Positions 35,142 to 43,768 of a DNA stretch of 64,000 nt are shown here, one piece after another. The stretch is taken from positions 62,001-126,000 of the forward strand of contig NZ_JAQZAM010000010.1 in NCBI RefSeq assembly GCF_028737215.1, written 5' to 3'. The notes beneath the pieces were generated by a model that saw only the letters and a program-made list of their open reading frames with translations, did no database searches and was not told the origin of the DNA. The position numbers and the translations under genes are program-made. How positions within the stretch are numbered: position 1 is the first letter of the stretch; the number at the start of each line of letters is the position of its first letter. The stretch comes from Actinomycetospora chibensis (lineage in GTDB: Bacteria; Actinomycetota; Actinomycetes; Mycobacteriales; Pseudonocardiaceae).

Positions 35142-36586
35142 TCGCCGAGCACCGGGGGTGTCGTCGCGGGCAGGGCGCCCGCGATGGCGTCGGGGTCGTC
35201 CTCGTGGAGGTAGTCCGGCCGGCGCCGATCCCCGCCGCCTGCCTGGCCGCCGACCATCCCGCCCGGCGGGATCATCGGGACCGCACCGCCACGGCCCTCG
35301 GCGGCGGCCCCGGCCGCGCGGGCCGCGGCCGTCTCCGCCACGGCGCCACCGCCGCCGACCCCGGCGCGCGCGCCGACCTCACCGGCGCCTCCCCCACCGA
35401 AAGCGCCGCCGCCGACACCGCCTCGTCCCGTGCCCGCGGCGGCACCCGGGCCGGCACCGACACCGCTTCCCCCGGACCCGTTCCCGACGCCACCGCCGAC
35501 CCCGGCGCCCGGCACGAGTCCTCCCGACGCCGAGGCTGCACTGCCCGGGACGCCCGCGCTTCCCGGGACACCGGACCTACCCGCGCCGGTCGACGCCCCC
35601 GTCGGGAGCCGGCCCGCCCCACCAGCCGTTCCGCCCGGCACGGCCCCCACGGGTGGGACGACGGCGCCGGCACCGCTCCCCGTGCTCGGCGCACTCCCGG
35701 TGGGGACGCCGCCCGCGCCCGGTAGCCCCGCCGCGCCCCCCGCGGGCGCCGGGACCCCGTTGGGGGGCGGTGTCCCGGCCGCCGGCGACGGCGACGGCAC
35801 GACCGGTGCCGCGGCGCCCGTGCCTGCTCCCCCGGCACCACCGCCGGGAGCACCGCCGGCACCGCCCCCGCCGGAACCTCCGCCGCCCGGGGAGAGACCG
35901 GCCCCGGCGCCACCGGGCACCGCACCGGCGCCTCCGCCGGCCCCACCACCGCCGGCTCCACCACCGCCGGCTCCACCACCGGTACCGCCCATCCCGCCGC
36001 CCTCGGACCCGGCGCCACCGCCCACCGACAGGTCGGCCGGCGTGATCTGCGGGCCGACGGGGCCGGCGAACTGCGGCAGCGTGGTCATCCGGTCGGCGCT
36101 GAAGTGCTGGTAGCGCTCCATGGTCTGCTGGGCGGCCCGCTCGCTCTCCGCCTGCGCGGCGAGCGCGTTCTGGTAGTCGCTGCCGAGCGGGCCCGCCGAA
36201 CCGAAGACGTCGCCCCACCCGAGAGCGGCGGGAACAGGCGCGGGCGTCGGCGCCCGAATCGCGAGGCGAACGTCCTGGAGGTTGGCGGCCTGCTCGTGGG
36301 AGACGCTGCCCACGGCGCGACCGAGGGCGCGCGCCTGGTCGACCCAGGGCTTGAGGGGGTGGATCGACCTGTCCGCGGACTCGGCGGCCTGCCCCTGCCA
36401 GTGCGCGCGCAGGCTCGAGCCGGCGGCGTCGACGGTGTCGGCGACGCGCTGCATCCGCCCGACCAGGCGGTGCCACGACTGGCCGCTGTCGACGAACCCG
36501 TCGCCTGGCACGCCGCTGGCGGGACCGCCGTTCACCTGGTCGTAGATCTCCTGGTGGCTCTTCCCCTGCCAGTTGGTCGCGAACAC
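35138..36586 (-). CDS. PPE-domain protein with long Gly/Pro-rich tail
   Basis: From GTG 36586 the 482-residue protein has an about 150-residue helical domain resembling Pseudonocardiales PPE proteins (NWQGKSHQEIYDQVNGGP start; LRAHWQGQAAESA turn), then an about 280-residue low-complexity Gly/Ala/Pro region and a short acidic end (RRRPDYLHEDDPDAI). It is probably a type VII secretion substrate held by the EspG encoded next. No PE gene is upstream, so its dimer partner is unknown. The low-complexity part shows frame-ambiguous codon bias on both strands. Confidence 0.82.
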   Translation of the reverse strand: MFATNWQGKSHQEIYDQVNGGPASGVPGDGFVDSGQSWHRLVGRMQRVADTVDAAGSSLRAHWQGQAAESADRSIHPLKPWVDQARALGRAVGSVSHEQAANLQDVRLAIRAPTPAPVPAALGWGDVFGSAGPLGSDYQNALAAQAESERAAQQTMERYQHFSADRMTTLPQFAGPVGPQITPADLSVGGGAGSEGGGMGGTGGGAGGGGAGGGGAGGGAGAVPGGAGAGLSPGGGGSGGGGAGGAPGGGAGGAGTGAAAPVVPSPSPAAGTPPPNGVPAPAGGAAGLPGAGGVPTGSAPSTGSGAGAVVPPVGAVPGGTAGGAGRLPTGASTGAGRSGVPGSAGVPGSAASASGGLVPGAGVGGGVGNGSGGSGVGAGPGAAAGTGRGGVGGGAFGGGGAGEVGARAGVGGGGAVAETAAARAAGAAAEGRGGAVPMIPPGGMVGGQAGGGDRRRPDYLHEDDPDAIAGALPATTPPVLGE

Positions 36587-36663
36587 CGGCCCACCTCCCC
36601 TCGCGGATCGTAGGAACCGGGAGCGAGCCGTGGGTGCCGTTCGGAGGAACTCGGCGCGGGGAT

Positions 36664-37131
36664 TCAGGCGGGGACGAGCAGGGCCGTCGCCACGGCGGCG
36701 AGGCCCTCGCCGCGGCCGGTGAGCCCGAGCCCGTCGGAGGTCGTGCCCGACACGGCCACCGGGCCCCCGAGCGCCTCCGACAGCGCCGCCTGCGCCTCGG
36801 CGCGGCGGGTGCCGATCTTCGGGGCGTTGCCGATCACCTGGACCGCGGCGTTGCCCAGCACCCAGCCCTCGGCCGCGGCGAGCGCGCGCACCTCGGCGAG
36901 CAGCCGCACCCCGGACGCTCCGGACCACTCCGGTCGCCCGGTGCCGAACACCGCGCCCAGGTCGCCGAGCCCCGCGGCGGAGAGCACGGCGTCGCACAGC
37001 GCGTGCGCGGCGACGTCGCCGTCGGAGTGCCCGGCGCAGCCGTCGACGCCCGCCCAGAACAGGCCCGCCACCCAGCACGGCACGCCGGCGCGGACCGGGT
37101 GGACGTCGGTGCCGATCCCGACCCGCGTCAC
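36664..37131 (-). CDS. ispF: 2-C-methyl-D-erythritol 2,4-cyclodiphosphate synthase IspF
   Basis: IspF makes the cyclic diphosphate of the MEP isoprenoid pathway. The 155-residue protein has metal ligands Asp and His in GIGTDVHPV and His in [18 protein letters not shown], and the C-terminal [14 protein letters not shown] loop. GTG 37131 overlaps the ispD stop by 4 bp. Confidence 0.95.
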   Translation of the reverse strand: MTRVGIGTDVHPVRAGVPCWVAGLFWAGVDGCAGHSDGDVAAHALCDAVLSAAGLGDLGAVFGTGRPEWSGASGVRLLAEVRALAAAEGWVLGNAAVQVIGNAPKIGTRRAEAQAALSEALGGPVAVSGTTSDGLGLTGRGEGLAAVATALLVPA

Positions 37132-37820
37132 GCCGGCCCCGCCGTGACCAGCGCCTCGGCCATCGCGAGGTCGAGCGGGGTGGTCACCTTGAAGGCGCGT
37201 GGATCGCCAGGGACCGTCACGACGGTCACACCGAGGTCCTCGGCGAGCCCGGCGTCGTCGGTGGCCGCGACCGGCTCGCCGGCGTCGCGCCGGGCGCGGG
37301 CACGACCGTGGGCCGCGCGCAGCGTCGCGGGCTCGAAGCCCTGCGGGGTCTGGACGGCGGCCAGGTCGGAGCGGTCGACGGTCGCGAGGATCTGCCCCGC
37401 CGGACCGGTTCGCTTCAGCGTGTCGGCCACCGGTGTCGCCGGGATCACGGCGCGATGGCCCGCACGCACCGCCCCGACGACGGCGCGCACGACCTCCGGC
37501 GGGCAGAGGCACCGCGCGGCGTCGTGCACGAGCACCACGTCGGCGTCGGCCGGCAGCGCGTCGAGGCCCGCCGAGACGGAGCCGACGCGGTCGTCGGCAC
37601 CGGCCACCACCGTGACGTCACGGTCGCCGAGAGCACGACGCATCGCGTCCTCGCCGCCCGGAGGGGCGACGACGACAACGGTGTCCACTCCACCCGCGAC
37701 GAGTCCGTCGACGGCACGCGCGACCAGGCTGAGACCGCCGACGACCGCCAACGCCTTCGGCAGGCCGAGGCCCAGTCGTTCGCCTCGACCCGCCGCCGGC
37801 ACGATCGCGGCAACGCTCAC
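37128..37820 (-). CDS. ispD: 2-C-methyl-D-erythritol 4-phosphate cytidylyltransferase IspD
   Basis: The 230-residue enzyme has the CTP-binding loop [10 protein letters not shown] with Lys in [16 protein letters not shown] for metal binding, and [13 protein letters not shown] near the end. It precedes ispF and follows carD, as in mycobacteria. Confidence 0.95.
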   Translation of the reverse strand: MSVAAIVPAAGRGERLGLGLPKALAVVGGLSLVARAVDGLVAGGVDTVVVVAPPGGEDAMRRALGDRDVTVVAGADDRVGSVSAGLDALPADADVVLVHDAARCLCPPEVVRAVVGAVRAGHRAVIPATPVADTLKRTGPAGQILATVDRSDLAAVQTPQGFEPATLRAAHGRARARRDAGEPVAATDDAGLAEDLGVTVVTVPGDPRAFKVTTPLDLAMAEALVTAGPA

Positions 37821-37858
37821 CGCGTCACCGCGGCCATCACGTCGGTTTCAGGACCGGA

Positions 37859-38341
37859 TCAGGACGCCAGCACCTGGTCGAGCAGCGACTCGGCCGCCAC
37901 CTCGTCGGTGCCCTCGGCCAGGGCCAGCTCGCTGACCAGTATCTGCCGGGCCTTCGCCAGCATCCGCTTCTCACCCGCGGACAGGCCGCGGTCCTTCTCA
38001 CGGCGCCAGAGGTCGCGGACGACCTCGGCCACCTTGTTCACGTCGCCCGACGCGAGCTTCTCGAGGTTCGCCTTGTACCGGCGCGACCAGTTGGTCGGCT
38101 CCTCGGTGTGCGGCGCACGCAGCACCTCGAACACCCGATCCAGCCCCTCCTGGCCAACCACGTCACGGACGCCGACGATCTCGGCGTTGTCCGCGGGAAC
38201 CCGGACGGTCAGGTCGCCCTGAGCAACCTTGAGGACGAGATACTTCTTCTCTTCGCCCTTGATCGTCCTGGTTTCGATGGCCTCGATGAGAGCGGCACCG
38301 TGGTGCGGGTAGACGACGGTCTCGCCGACCTTGAAAACCAT
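37859..38341 (-). CDS. carD: RNA polymerase-binding regulator CarD
   Basis: CarD binds the RNAP beta subunit and stabilises open promoter complexes, notably at rRNA promoters. The 160-residue protein has the N-terminal RNAP-interaction domain ([18 protein letters not shown]) and a C-terminal helical DNA-binding domain ([19 protein letters not shown] with the conserved promoter Trp; [15 protein letters not shown]). ATG 38341 has AAAGGGG at about 38351-38358. Confidence 0.97.
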   Translation of the reverse strand: MVFKVGETVVYPHHGAALIEAIETRTIKGEEKKYLVLKVAQGDLTVRVPADNAEIVGVRDVVGQEGLDRVFEVLRAPHTEEPTNWSRRYKANLEKLASGDVNKVAEVVRDLWRREKDRGLSAGEKRMLAKARQILVSELALAEGTDEVAAESLLDQVLAS

Positions 38342-38368
38342 GTGTCCCGAGCCCCTTTCGCTACACCC

Positions 38369-38374
38369 AGATTA
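38369..38374 (-). promoter_or_regulatory. Probable carD -10 element
   Basis: TAATCT on the minus strand predicts a transcript start near 38362 and a leader of about 20 nt carrying AAAGGGG. Unlike most neighbours this promoter is not leaderless. Confidence 0.45.
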
Positions 38375-38562
38375 ACACGCCCAGCGAGCGGGCATCGCAG
38401 GGGATTGAGCCGTCTTCGCAGGTCAGGGACTTGACAAGAGGCATCGGGGCGTGCTGGCCCCGGCACCCCGCGCTCCCGCGAGGCCGGGACCCGGCCCTGG
38501 TACTAGGGTGTCGCTGCCCGGAGACCAGTGTGCCCCACTTCCCGAGAGGACACTCGGAGATC

Positions 38563-39105
38563 ATGAGCCGCCGCCCGCGCGGGACCCGACCGTCGATCGT
38601 CGTCGCGACGCTGCTGACCGCGGGCCTCGCGCTCGGGGGCTGCAGCGCCGGCTCCGTGACCCAGACCGACACCATCGTCTCCCAGGCCGACGGGGCGACC
38701 GGACAGGTCGGCGGCATCCTCCTGCGGGACGTCTCCCTCGACGCCGGGCCGACGAACACCGTGTCCTCGGGCGCGGAGGTCCCCCTGCGTCTGACGATCA
38801 TCAACCAGACCCCGACGGAGGACCGGCTCGTGTCGGTCACCTCGCCGTACGCCGTGAGCGTCCGGCCGGAGGGCCCGACGACGATCCCCGCCAACAACTC
38901 CCTGCGGATCATCGGCAACGACCCCGGCCCGCTCGGCCCGCCCGACCCCTTCGTCCGCGTGGGCGGCAGCGCCCGCATCGTGCTCACCGGCGTCACGCAG
39001 CAGTTGCGTCCCGGGCCGACGTACGAGGTCACCTTCACCTTCGAGAAGGCCGGCACCGTGACCGTGCCCGTCATCGTCGTCGGCGAGGGCGAGGCCGAGG
39101 GCTGA
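38563..39105 (+). CDS. LpqE-like lipoprotein
   Basis: The 180-residue protein has a signal peptide and lipobox LGGC (Cys about 27), then a beta-sandwich domain with VGGILLRDVSLDA, EVPLRLTIINQTPTEDRLV and YEVTFTFEKAGTVTVPV. Sequence and position (divergent from carD, upstream of radA) match M. tuberculosis LpqE (Rv3584), an envelope lipoprotein of unclear function. A TAGGGT element at 38504-38509 gives a leader of about 47 nt. Confidence 0.85.
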   Translation: MSRRPRGTRPSIVVATLLTAGLALGGCSAGSVTQTDTIVSQADGATGQVGGILLRDVSLDAGPTNTVSSGAEVPLRLTIINQTPTEDRLVSVTSPYAVSVRPEGPTTIPANNSLRIIGNDPGPLGPPDPFVRVGGSARIVLTGVTQQLRPGPTYEVTFTFEKAGTVTVPVIVVGEGEAEG

Positions 39106-39142
39106 TCCGCCCGGCGGGCCCCGCGCTGTCGGGGGTCCGGCC

Positions 39143-39148
39143 TACGGT
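39143..39148 (+). promoter_or_regulatory. Leaderless -10 element of radA
   Basis: TACGGT ends 7 nt before GTG 39156; there is no ribosome site, and the element fixes the radA start. Confidence 0.55.
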
Positions 39149-39155
39149 GCGGACC

Positions 39156-40559
39156 GTGCCCCCACGGACCCGCGCCCCCCGCTTCGAGTGCACCGCCTGC
39201 GGGCACGCGTCCGCGAAGTGGGTGGGCCGCTGCTCGGAGTGCGGCGGGTGGGGCACGGTCGAGGAGGCCCCGAACCTCCCCGCCGTGACGACGGGCGGCG
39301 GCCGCACCGGCGTCCCGCCCTCCCCCGCGGCGCGCCCGTCGAGCCCCGTGCGGCTGATCAGCGAGGTCGATCTCGAGACGGCGACGGCGCGCCCCACGGG
39401 CGTGGGCGAGCTCGATCGGGTGCTCGGCGGCGGCTTCGTGCCCGGGGTCGTCGTGCTGCTCGCGGGCGAGCCAGGGGTGGGCAAGTCCACGCTCCTGCTC
39501 GAGGTCGCGGCGCGACGCGCCCGGCTGGGGGCGACAGTGCTGTACGTCACCGGGGAGGAGTCGGCGGGCCAGGTCCGGCTGCGCGCCGAGCGCACCGGCG
39601 CTCTCGCGCCGCACCTGTTCCTGTCCGCAACGGCCGACCTCGAGGAGGTCGCGGCGCACGTCGAGGCGGTCGACCCGGAGCTGCTCGTCGTCGACTCCGT
39701 GCAGACCGTGGGCACCGCCACCGTGGACGGCACGCCCGGCGGCGTGTCGCAGGTCCGCGCGGTCACGTCGGCGCTCGTCGCCCTCGCGAAGCAGCGGGAC
39801 CTGCCGGTCGTGCTCATCGGTCACGTCACCAAGGACGGCGCGGTCGCCGGTCCGCGCACGCTCGAGCACCTCGTCGACGTCGTGCTGTCGTTCGAGGGCG
39901 AGCGCCACTCCCCGCTGCGGCTGGTGCGCGGGATGAAGAACCGCTTCGGGGCCACCGACGAGGTCGGCTGCTTCGAGATGAACGACGGCGGCATCGCCGA
40001 GGTCAGCGATCCCTCGGGCCTGTTCACGGGCGGGCGCGTGCAGACCGTGGCGGGTCAGGCGATCACGGTGGCGATGGAGGGCAAGCGCCCGCTCATGGCC
40101 GAGGTGCAGGCCCTCGTGGCCACGCGCAGCTCGGAGAGCGCGCCGCGCCGCGTCGTCTCCGACCTCGACGGCGGGCGCGTCGCCAAGATCCTCGCCGTGC
40201 TGCAGGAACGCTGCCACCTGCGCCTGCACGACAAGGACGTGTTCGTCGCCACCGTCGGCGGCCTGCGTCTGCGCGAGCCCGCCTCGGACCTGGCCATCGC
40301 CATCGCCATCGCGTCGGCGTACCGCAACGAGGCCGTCCGGCCCGGGCTGATCGCCGTCGGCGAGGTCGGGCTCGGCGGCGAGGTCCGCCGGGTGGTCGCG
40401 CTCGAACGCCGCCTCGCCGAGGCCGGCCGGCTGGGCATCAGCCGGGCGCTCGTGCCGCCCGGCGACGTGCGCTCGCCGCAGGGGCTCGGGGCGGTGGTGG
40501 TCGACGACCTCCAGGGCGCGCTGCTCCGGGTCGGGCTGACCACGGCGCAGACGGTCTGA
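39156..40559 (+). CDS. radA: DNA repair protein RadA
   Basis: RadA is a RecA-like branch-migration ATPase of homologous recombination. The 467-residue protein has an N-terminal C4 zinc finger (CTACG then CSECGGWG), Walker A GEPGVGKST, the RadA-specific KNRFG motif (MKNRFGATDE) and a C-terminal Lon-like domain (LASDLAIAIAIASAYRNE region, GEVGLGGEVR). In mycobacteria disA follows in the same direction; here the next gene is convergent. Confidence 0.96.
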   Translation: MPPRTRAPRFECTACGHASAKWVGRCSECGGWGTVEEAPNLPAVTTGGGRTGVPPSPAARPSSPVRLISEVDLETATARPTGVGELDRVLGGGFVPGVVVLLAGEPGVGKSTLLLEVAARRARLGATVLYVTGEESAGQVRLRAERTGALAPHLFLSATADLEEVAAHVEAVDPELLVVDSVQTVGTATVDGTPGGVSQVRAVTSALVALAKQRDLPVVLIGHVTKDGAVAGPRTLEHLVDVVLSFEGERHSPLRLVRGMKNRFGATDEVGCFEMNDGGIAEVSDPSGLFTGGRVQTVAGQAITVAMEGKRPLMAEVQALVATRSSESAPRRVVSDLDGGRVAKILAVLQERCHLRLHDKDVFVATVGGLRLREPASDLAIAIAIASAYRNEAVRPGLIAVGEVGLGGEVRRVVALERRLAEAGRLGISRALVPPGDVRSPQGLGAVVVDDLQGALLRVGLTTAQTV

Positions 40560-40579
40560 GCCCGGCCGGTCAGCGTACC

Positions 40580-40617
40580 TGCGTGATCTCCTCAGCCATC
40601 ACTGAGAAGATCGCGCA
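40580..40617. terminator. Bidirectional hairpin between radA and convergent gene
   Basis: TGCGTGATCTCCTCAG pairs with CTGAGAAGATCGCGCA (16-bp stem, two mismatches, 6-nt loop). It lies 20 bp after the radA stop and 9 bp before the stop of the convergent gene, and is suited to end both transcripts. Confidence 0.75.
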
Positions 40618-40625
40618 CGTGGGGG

Positions 40626-41588
40626 TCAGCCGGCCAGCGTGAACCTCGCCGGCTCGCTGACGATCCCGTCGAGGCGGGCGAGCAGCTGGTAGTCGCCGGG
40701 GGGCACGACGGTGCGTGCTCCGGCGCAGCCGGGCGCCGAGGTCCTGCCCGACCAGCGCACCGAGAACACCGCCTCCTCGCCCGGCGCGAGCGTCCGGACG
40801 TCGTCGGTGTCGCCGGGCGAGCAGTCGTTGCTCCCCCACAGCCCCTCGCCGGGACGGACGACGACGGCGACCGCCTGCTTGGCGGCGTCGAGATCGCGCA
40901 CGCAGGGCGCGCTGCCGGAGTTGGTGACGACGAGGCTCAGCACCGGCTTGGTGCCGGCGGCGTAGCGCGGGGCGTCGGTGCGCGCCGTGACCGTCAGGTC
41001 GCCGTCGGCGCAGGGGCCGGGGGCGGCCGCCCGCTCCGGCGGGGGCTCGGCCGGAGCGGCCTCGGTGGTCGGCGCCGAGGTGGCCGGCGGCGAGGTGACC
41101 GGCGGCGTCGTGCTCGGCGGCACCACCGGGGCGGGGGTGCTCGTCGGCGTCGAGAGCAGCGGCCCCGCCGAGCCCGTCGGCACCCCGGGCGGGAGGAAAC
41201 CGCGGAAGCCGTCGCCGCCCGGGGGCGCGAACAGGGCGTCGTCGGGCGAGGGCGGCGCCACCAGGCCCGGCGCGCCGCCGGGCGGGACGACCGCCGGCAG
41301 CGCGGCCTCGATGGGCCCGGGGGTACCGGTCTCTGCGGGCCCAGTGGGCCCAGTGGGCCCAGTGGGCGCAGCGGGCTCCGGCGTCGGCGCACTCGCCATC
41401 GCCGCCGCGCGGGCGCGGGCCTCGACGGCGGCGCTGTCGGGCTCGCCCCCACTCAGACCCGCCACGGCCCAGACGAAGCCGCCGAGCACGGCGAGGACCA
41501 CCCCGAGCGCGGCGATCCGGCGCCGCCAGTAGACCGACGGCGCGAGCGGTCCGAGCGGCTCCCACACGTCACGGAAAGTAAGTTCCAC
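40626..41588 (-). CDS. Rv3587c-like membrane-anchored Pro-rich protein
   Basis: The 320-residue protein has a cytoplasmic start (LTFRDVWEPLGPLAPSVYWRR), one membrane helix (about 26-46), a long Pro/Thr/Ala-rich extracytoplasmic linker and a C-terminal beta domain with four cysteines (CADGDLTVTARTD, ending LDGIVSEPARFTLAG). The position between radA and mutY and the layout match Rv3587c of M. tuberculosis. The function is unknown. Its linker contains a collagen-like GPTGPTGPTGP run encoded by a 9-bp tandem repeat. Confidence 0.8.
   Translation of the reverse strand: MELTFRDVWEPLGPLAPSVYWRRRIAALGVVLAVLGGFVWAVAGLSGGEPDSAAVEARARAAAMASAPTPEPAAPTGPTGPTGPAETGTPGPIEAALPAVVPPGGAPGLVAPPSPDDALFAPPGGDGFRGFLPPGVPTGSAGPLLSTPTSTPAPVVPPSTTPPVTSPPATSAPTTEAAPAEPPPERAAAPGPCADGDLTVTARTDAPRYAAGTKPVLSLVVTNSGSAPCVRDLDAAKQAVAVVVRPGEGLWGSNDCSPGDTDDVRTLAPGEEAVFSVRWSGRTSAPGCAGARTVVPPGDYQLLARLDGIVSEPARFTLAG
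41337..41372. repeat. 9-bp tandem repeat inside the Rv3587c-like gene
   Basis: Three exact copies of GGGCCCAGT (41337-41363) and a degenerate fourth encode Gly-Pro-Thr triplets in the Pro-rich linker. The exact repetition suggests recent slippage and possible length variation between strains. Confidence 0.85.
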
Positions 41589-41678
41589 TGCGCTCTCCGC
41601 GACCGACCACCACGCGGTGGCCCGCCCGTTTCACCCGACGGTGGCGTCAGCGGGCGGCCGGGGCAGGATCGGCGGTCG

Positions 41679-42566
41679 ATGGGCCCCACCACCACGACCC
41701 TCGCCGACGTCCTCGTCCCGTGGTTCCGCGCGCACGCCCGGGACCTCCCCTGGCGCCGCCCCGGGACGACGGCGTGGGGCGTGCTCGTCTCCGAGATCAT
41801 GCTGCAGCAGACCCCGGTGGCGCGGGTCGAGGAGCCGTGGCGGTCGTGGCTCGAGCGCTGGCCGCGACCGTCGGCGATGGCCGCCGCGCCCGCCTCCGAG
41901 GTGCTGCGGGCGTGGGGCAAGCTCGGCTACCCGCGCCGGGCGCTGCGCCTGCACGCGGCCGCGCAGGCGATCGCCGCCGACCACGGTGACGTCGTCCCCG
42001 CCGACGTCGAGACGCTCGAGTCGCTGCCCGGCATCGGCACCTACACGGCTCGCGCGGTGGCGGCGTTCGCCCACGGCCGACGCGTCCCGGTGGTCGACAC
42101 CAACGTCCGCCGGGTCGTGGCGCGCGCGGTGCTCGGTCGCGCGGACGCCGGGGCCGCCGCGTCCCGCGACCTCGCCGACACCGAGGCGCTGCTCCCGGAC
42201 GACACCACCGACGCGGCGACCATGTCCGCCGCGCTCATGGAGCTCGGCGCCACGATCTGCGTGGCGCGCACCCCCCGCTGCGCCGACTGCCCGGTGTCCG
42301 GCGCATGCGCCTGGCAGCGCCTCGGGCGTCCCGCCGGCGACGGTCCGGCGCGCAAGGCGCAGCGCTGGGCGGGCACCGACCGCCAGGTCCGCGGGCGGCT
42401 GCTGGACGTGCTGCGGGGAGCGCCGGGGCCGGTGCCGGCGGCGGCGCTCGACGCGGCCTGGCTCACCGACCCCGCCCAGCGCGCCCGGTGTCTCGACTCG
42501 CTGCTCGTCGACGGGCTCGTCGAGCAGCTCGCCGACGGCCGGTTCTGCCTACCGGGAGAGCAGTAG
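41679..42566 (+). CDS. mutY: A/G-specific adenine glycosylase MutY
   Basis: MutY removes adenine opposite 8-oxoguanine. The 295-residue protein has the catalytic Glu in SEIMLQQTPV, the helix-hairpin-helix LPGIGTYTARAVAAF, the catalytic Asp in VVDTNVRRV, and the 4Fe-4S ligands C-x6-C-x2-C-x5-C (about 207-223). The usual C-terminal 8-oxoG-recognition domain is short, as in mycobacterial MutY. Confidence 0.94.
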   Translation: MGPTTTTLADVLVPWFRAHARDLPWRRPGTTAWGVLVSEIMLQQTPVARVEEPWRSWLERWPRPSAMAAAPASEVLRAWGKLGYPRRALRLHAAAQAIAADHGDVVPADVETLESLPGIGTYTARAVAAFAHGRRVPVVDTNVRRVVARAVLGRADAGAAASRDLADTEALLPDDTTDAATMSAALMELGATICVARTPRCADCPVSGACAWQRLGRPAGDGPARKAQRWAGTDRQVRGRLLDVLRGAPGPVPAAALDAAWLTDPAQRARCLDSLLVDGLVEQLADGRFCLPGEQ

Positions 42567-42569
42567 GCT
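42564..42569 (+). promoter_or_regulatory. Leaderless -10 element of mhuD overlapping the mutY stop
   Basis: TAGGCT ends 6 nt before ATG 42576; its first three bases are the mutY stop codon. Confidence 0.5.
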
Positions 42570-42575
42570 CGGGTC

Positions 42576-42890
42576 ATGGCCGTCGTGAAGATCAATGCCA
42601 TCAAGGTCCCCGAGGGCAACGAGGCCGAGCTGGAGCGCCGGTTCGCCGCCCGTGGCGACGCGATCAAGGACACGCCGGGGTTCCTCGGCTACGAGCTGCT
42701 GCGTCCCACCGCCGGGGACGACCGCTACTTCGTCTACACCCGCTGGGAGTCCGAGGAGGCGTTCGCGAACTGGCGTGACGGGGGCGCCGCGGCCGCCGCC
42801 CACGCGGGCGAGCGCGCCAAGCCGGTCTCGTCGGGCGCCGACCTCATGGAGTTCGAGGTCGTGCTGCACGTCGACGGATCGGGCTCCTGA
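42576..42890 (+). CDS. mhuD: MhuD-like haem-degrading monooxygenase
   Basis: The 104-residue ABM-fold protein is very similar in layout to M. tuberculosis MhuD (Rv3592), which opens haem to mycobilin and releases iron. The key residues align: Asn7 (VVKINAI), Arg22, Trp66 (EAFANW) and the axial His at 76 (AAAHAG), the last shifted one position by an extra residue. It follows mutY as in mycobacteria. It is followed by the sirtuin gene, whose start seems to overlap this stop. Confidence 0.9.
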   Translation: MAVVKINAIKVPEGNEAELERRFAARGDAIKDTPGFLGYELLRPTAGDDRYFVYTRWESEEAFANWRDGGAAAAAHAGERAKPVSSGADLMEFEVVLHVDGSGS

Positions 42891-43768
42891 CCTCTCCGGA
42901 GTCCCCGGACCCGGAGGACGTCGCCGAGGCCGCCGAGCGACTCACGCAGGCCAGGGCGCTGCTCGTGTGCGCCGGGGCCGGGATGGGCGTCGACTCGGGG
43001 CTGCCCGACTTCCGTGGTCCCGAGGGTTTCTGGCGCGCCTACCCGCCCTACCGCCGGCTCGGGCTGCGCTTCGAGGAGATCGCCGATCCCGAGCACTTCC
43101 ACGCCGACCCCGAGCTCGCCTGGGGCTTCTACGGCCACCGCCTCGCGCTCTACCGGCGCACCGTGCCCCACGCGGGGTACGCGGTCCTGCGCCGGTGGGC
43201 CGACCGGTGGCCGACGCGCGTGTTCACGTCCAACGTCGACGGCGCGTTCCAGGCTGCGGGGTTCGACCCCGAGACGGTCACCGAGTGCCACGGCGCGATC
43301 GGGATCCTGCAGTGCACCCGGCCGTGCCACGACGGGACCTGGTCGGCGGACGGTTCGGCGAGCGAATCGACGGGGAAGTGGGATCGGGTCGACCTCGCGG
43401 TCGACGAGGACACGATGCGCGCCCGGCCTCCCCTGCCGGCCTGCCCGCGGTGCGGGGCCGTGGCGCGGCCCAACATCCTGATGTTCGGCGACGGCTTCTG
43501 GGTGCCCGGCCACCATGCCGAGCGCGCCGCCGCCCACCGCGGGTGGCTGCGCGCCCAGGACGCGCAGGGCCTCGCCGTCGTCGAGCTGGGCGCCGGGACG
43601 GCGGTGCCGACCGTGCGCCGGCACGCCGAGCTCGCGTCGGCGGCCTCCGGGGCGCTGATCCGGATCAACGTGCGCGAGCCCGGGATCCGGCACGGTCGCG
43701 GCGTCTCCCTGGCCTCCGGAGCACGGGCCACGCTCGAGGCGATCGACGCGGTCCTCGCGGCGTCCTAG
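42887..43768 (+). CDS. SIR2-family NAD-dependent deacylase (probable CTG start)
   Basis: The 293-residue protein has the sirtuin Rossmann motifs (LLVCAGAGMGVDSGLPDFRG, TSNVDGAFQ, catalytic His in ECHGAIG), zinc cysteines (QCTRPC and CPRCG) and FGDGFWVPG. The first GTG (42965) falls inside the first beta strand and would cut the NAD site. Upstream the frame is blocked by TGA 42776, and the only start-like codon is CTG 42887, which overlaps the mhuD stop as CTGA and adds a helix of the expected family length (AERLTQARALL). The substrate is unknown. Confidence 0.85.
   Translation: MTSPESPDPEDVAEAAERLTQARALLVCAGAGMGVDSGLPDFRGPEGFWRAYPPYRRLGLRFEEIADPEHFHADPELAWGFYGHRLALYRRTVPHAGYAVLRRWADRWPTRVFTSNVDGAFQAAGFDPETVTECHGAIGILQCTRPCHDGTWSADGSASESTGKWDRVDLAVDEDTMRARPPLPACPRCGAVARPNILMFGDGFWVPGHHAERAAAHRGWLRAQDAQGLAVVELGAGTAVPTVRRHAELASAASGALIRINVREPGIRHGRGVSLASGARATLEAIDAVLAAS

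Noticed and set aside
35430..36113. Plus-strand Pro/Ala-rich protein opposite the PPE tail
   Set aside because: The low-complexity Gly-rich tail reads as Pro-rich on the other strand; there is no independent start or homology.
32207..36586. A complete type VII secretion locus formed by MoxR, VWA, EspG and PPE genes
   Set aside because: MoxR-VWA is convergent with EspG-PPE and belongs to a different chaperone system; no ESX core component is present.
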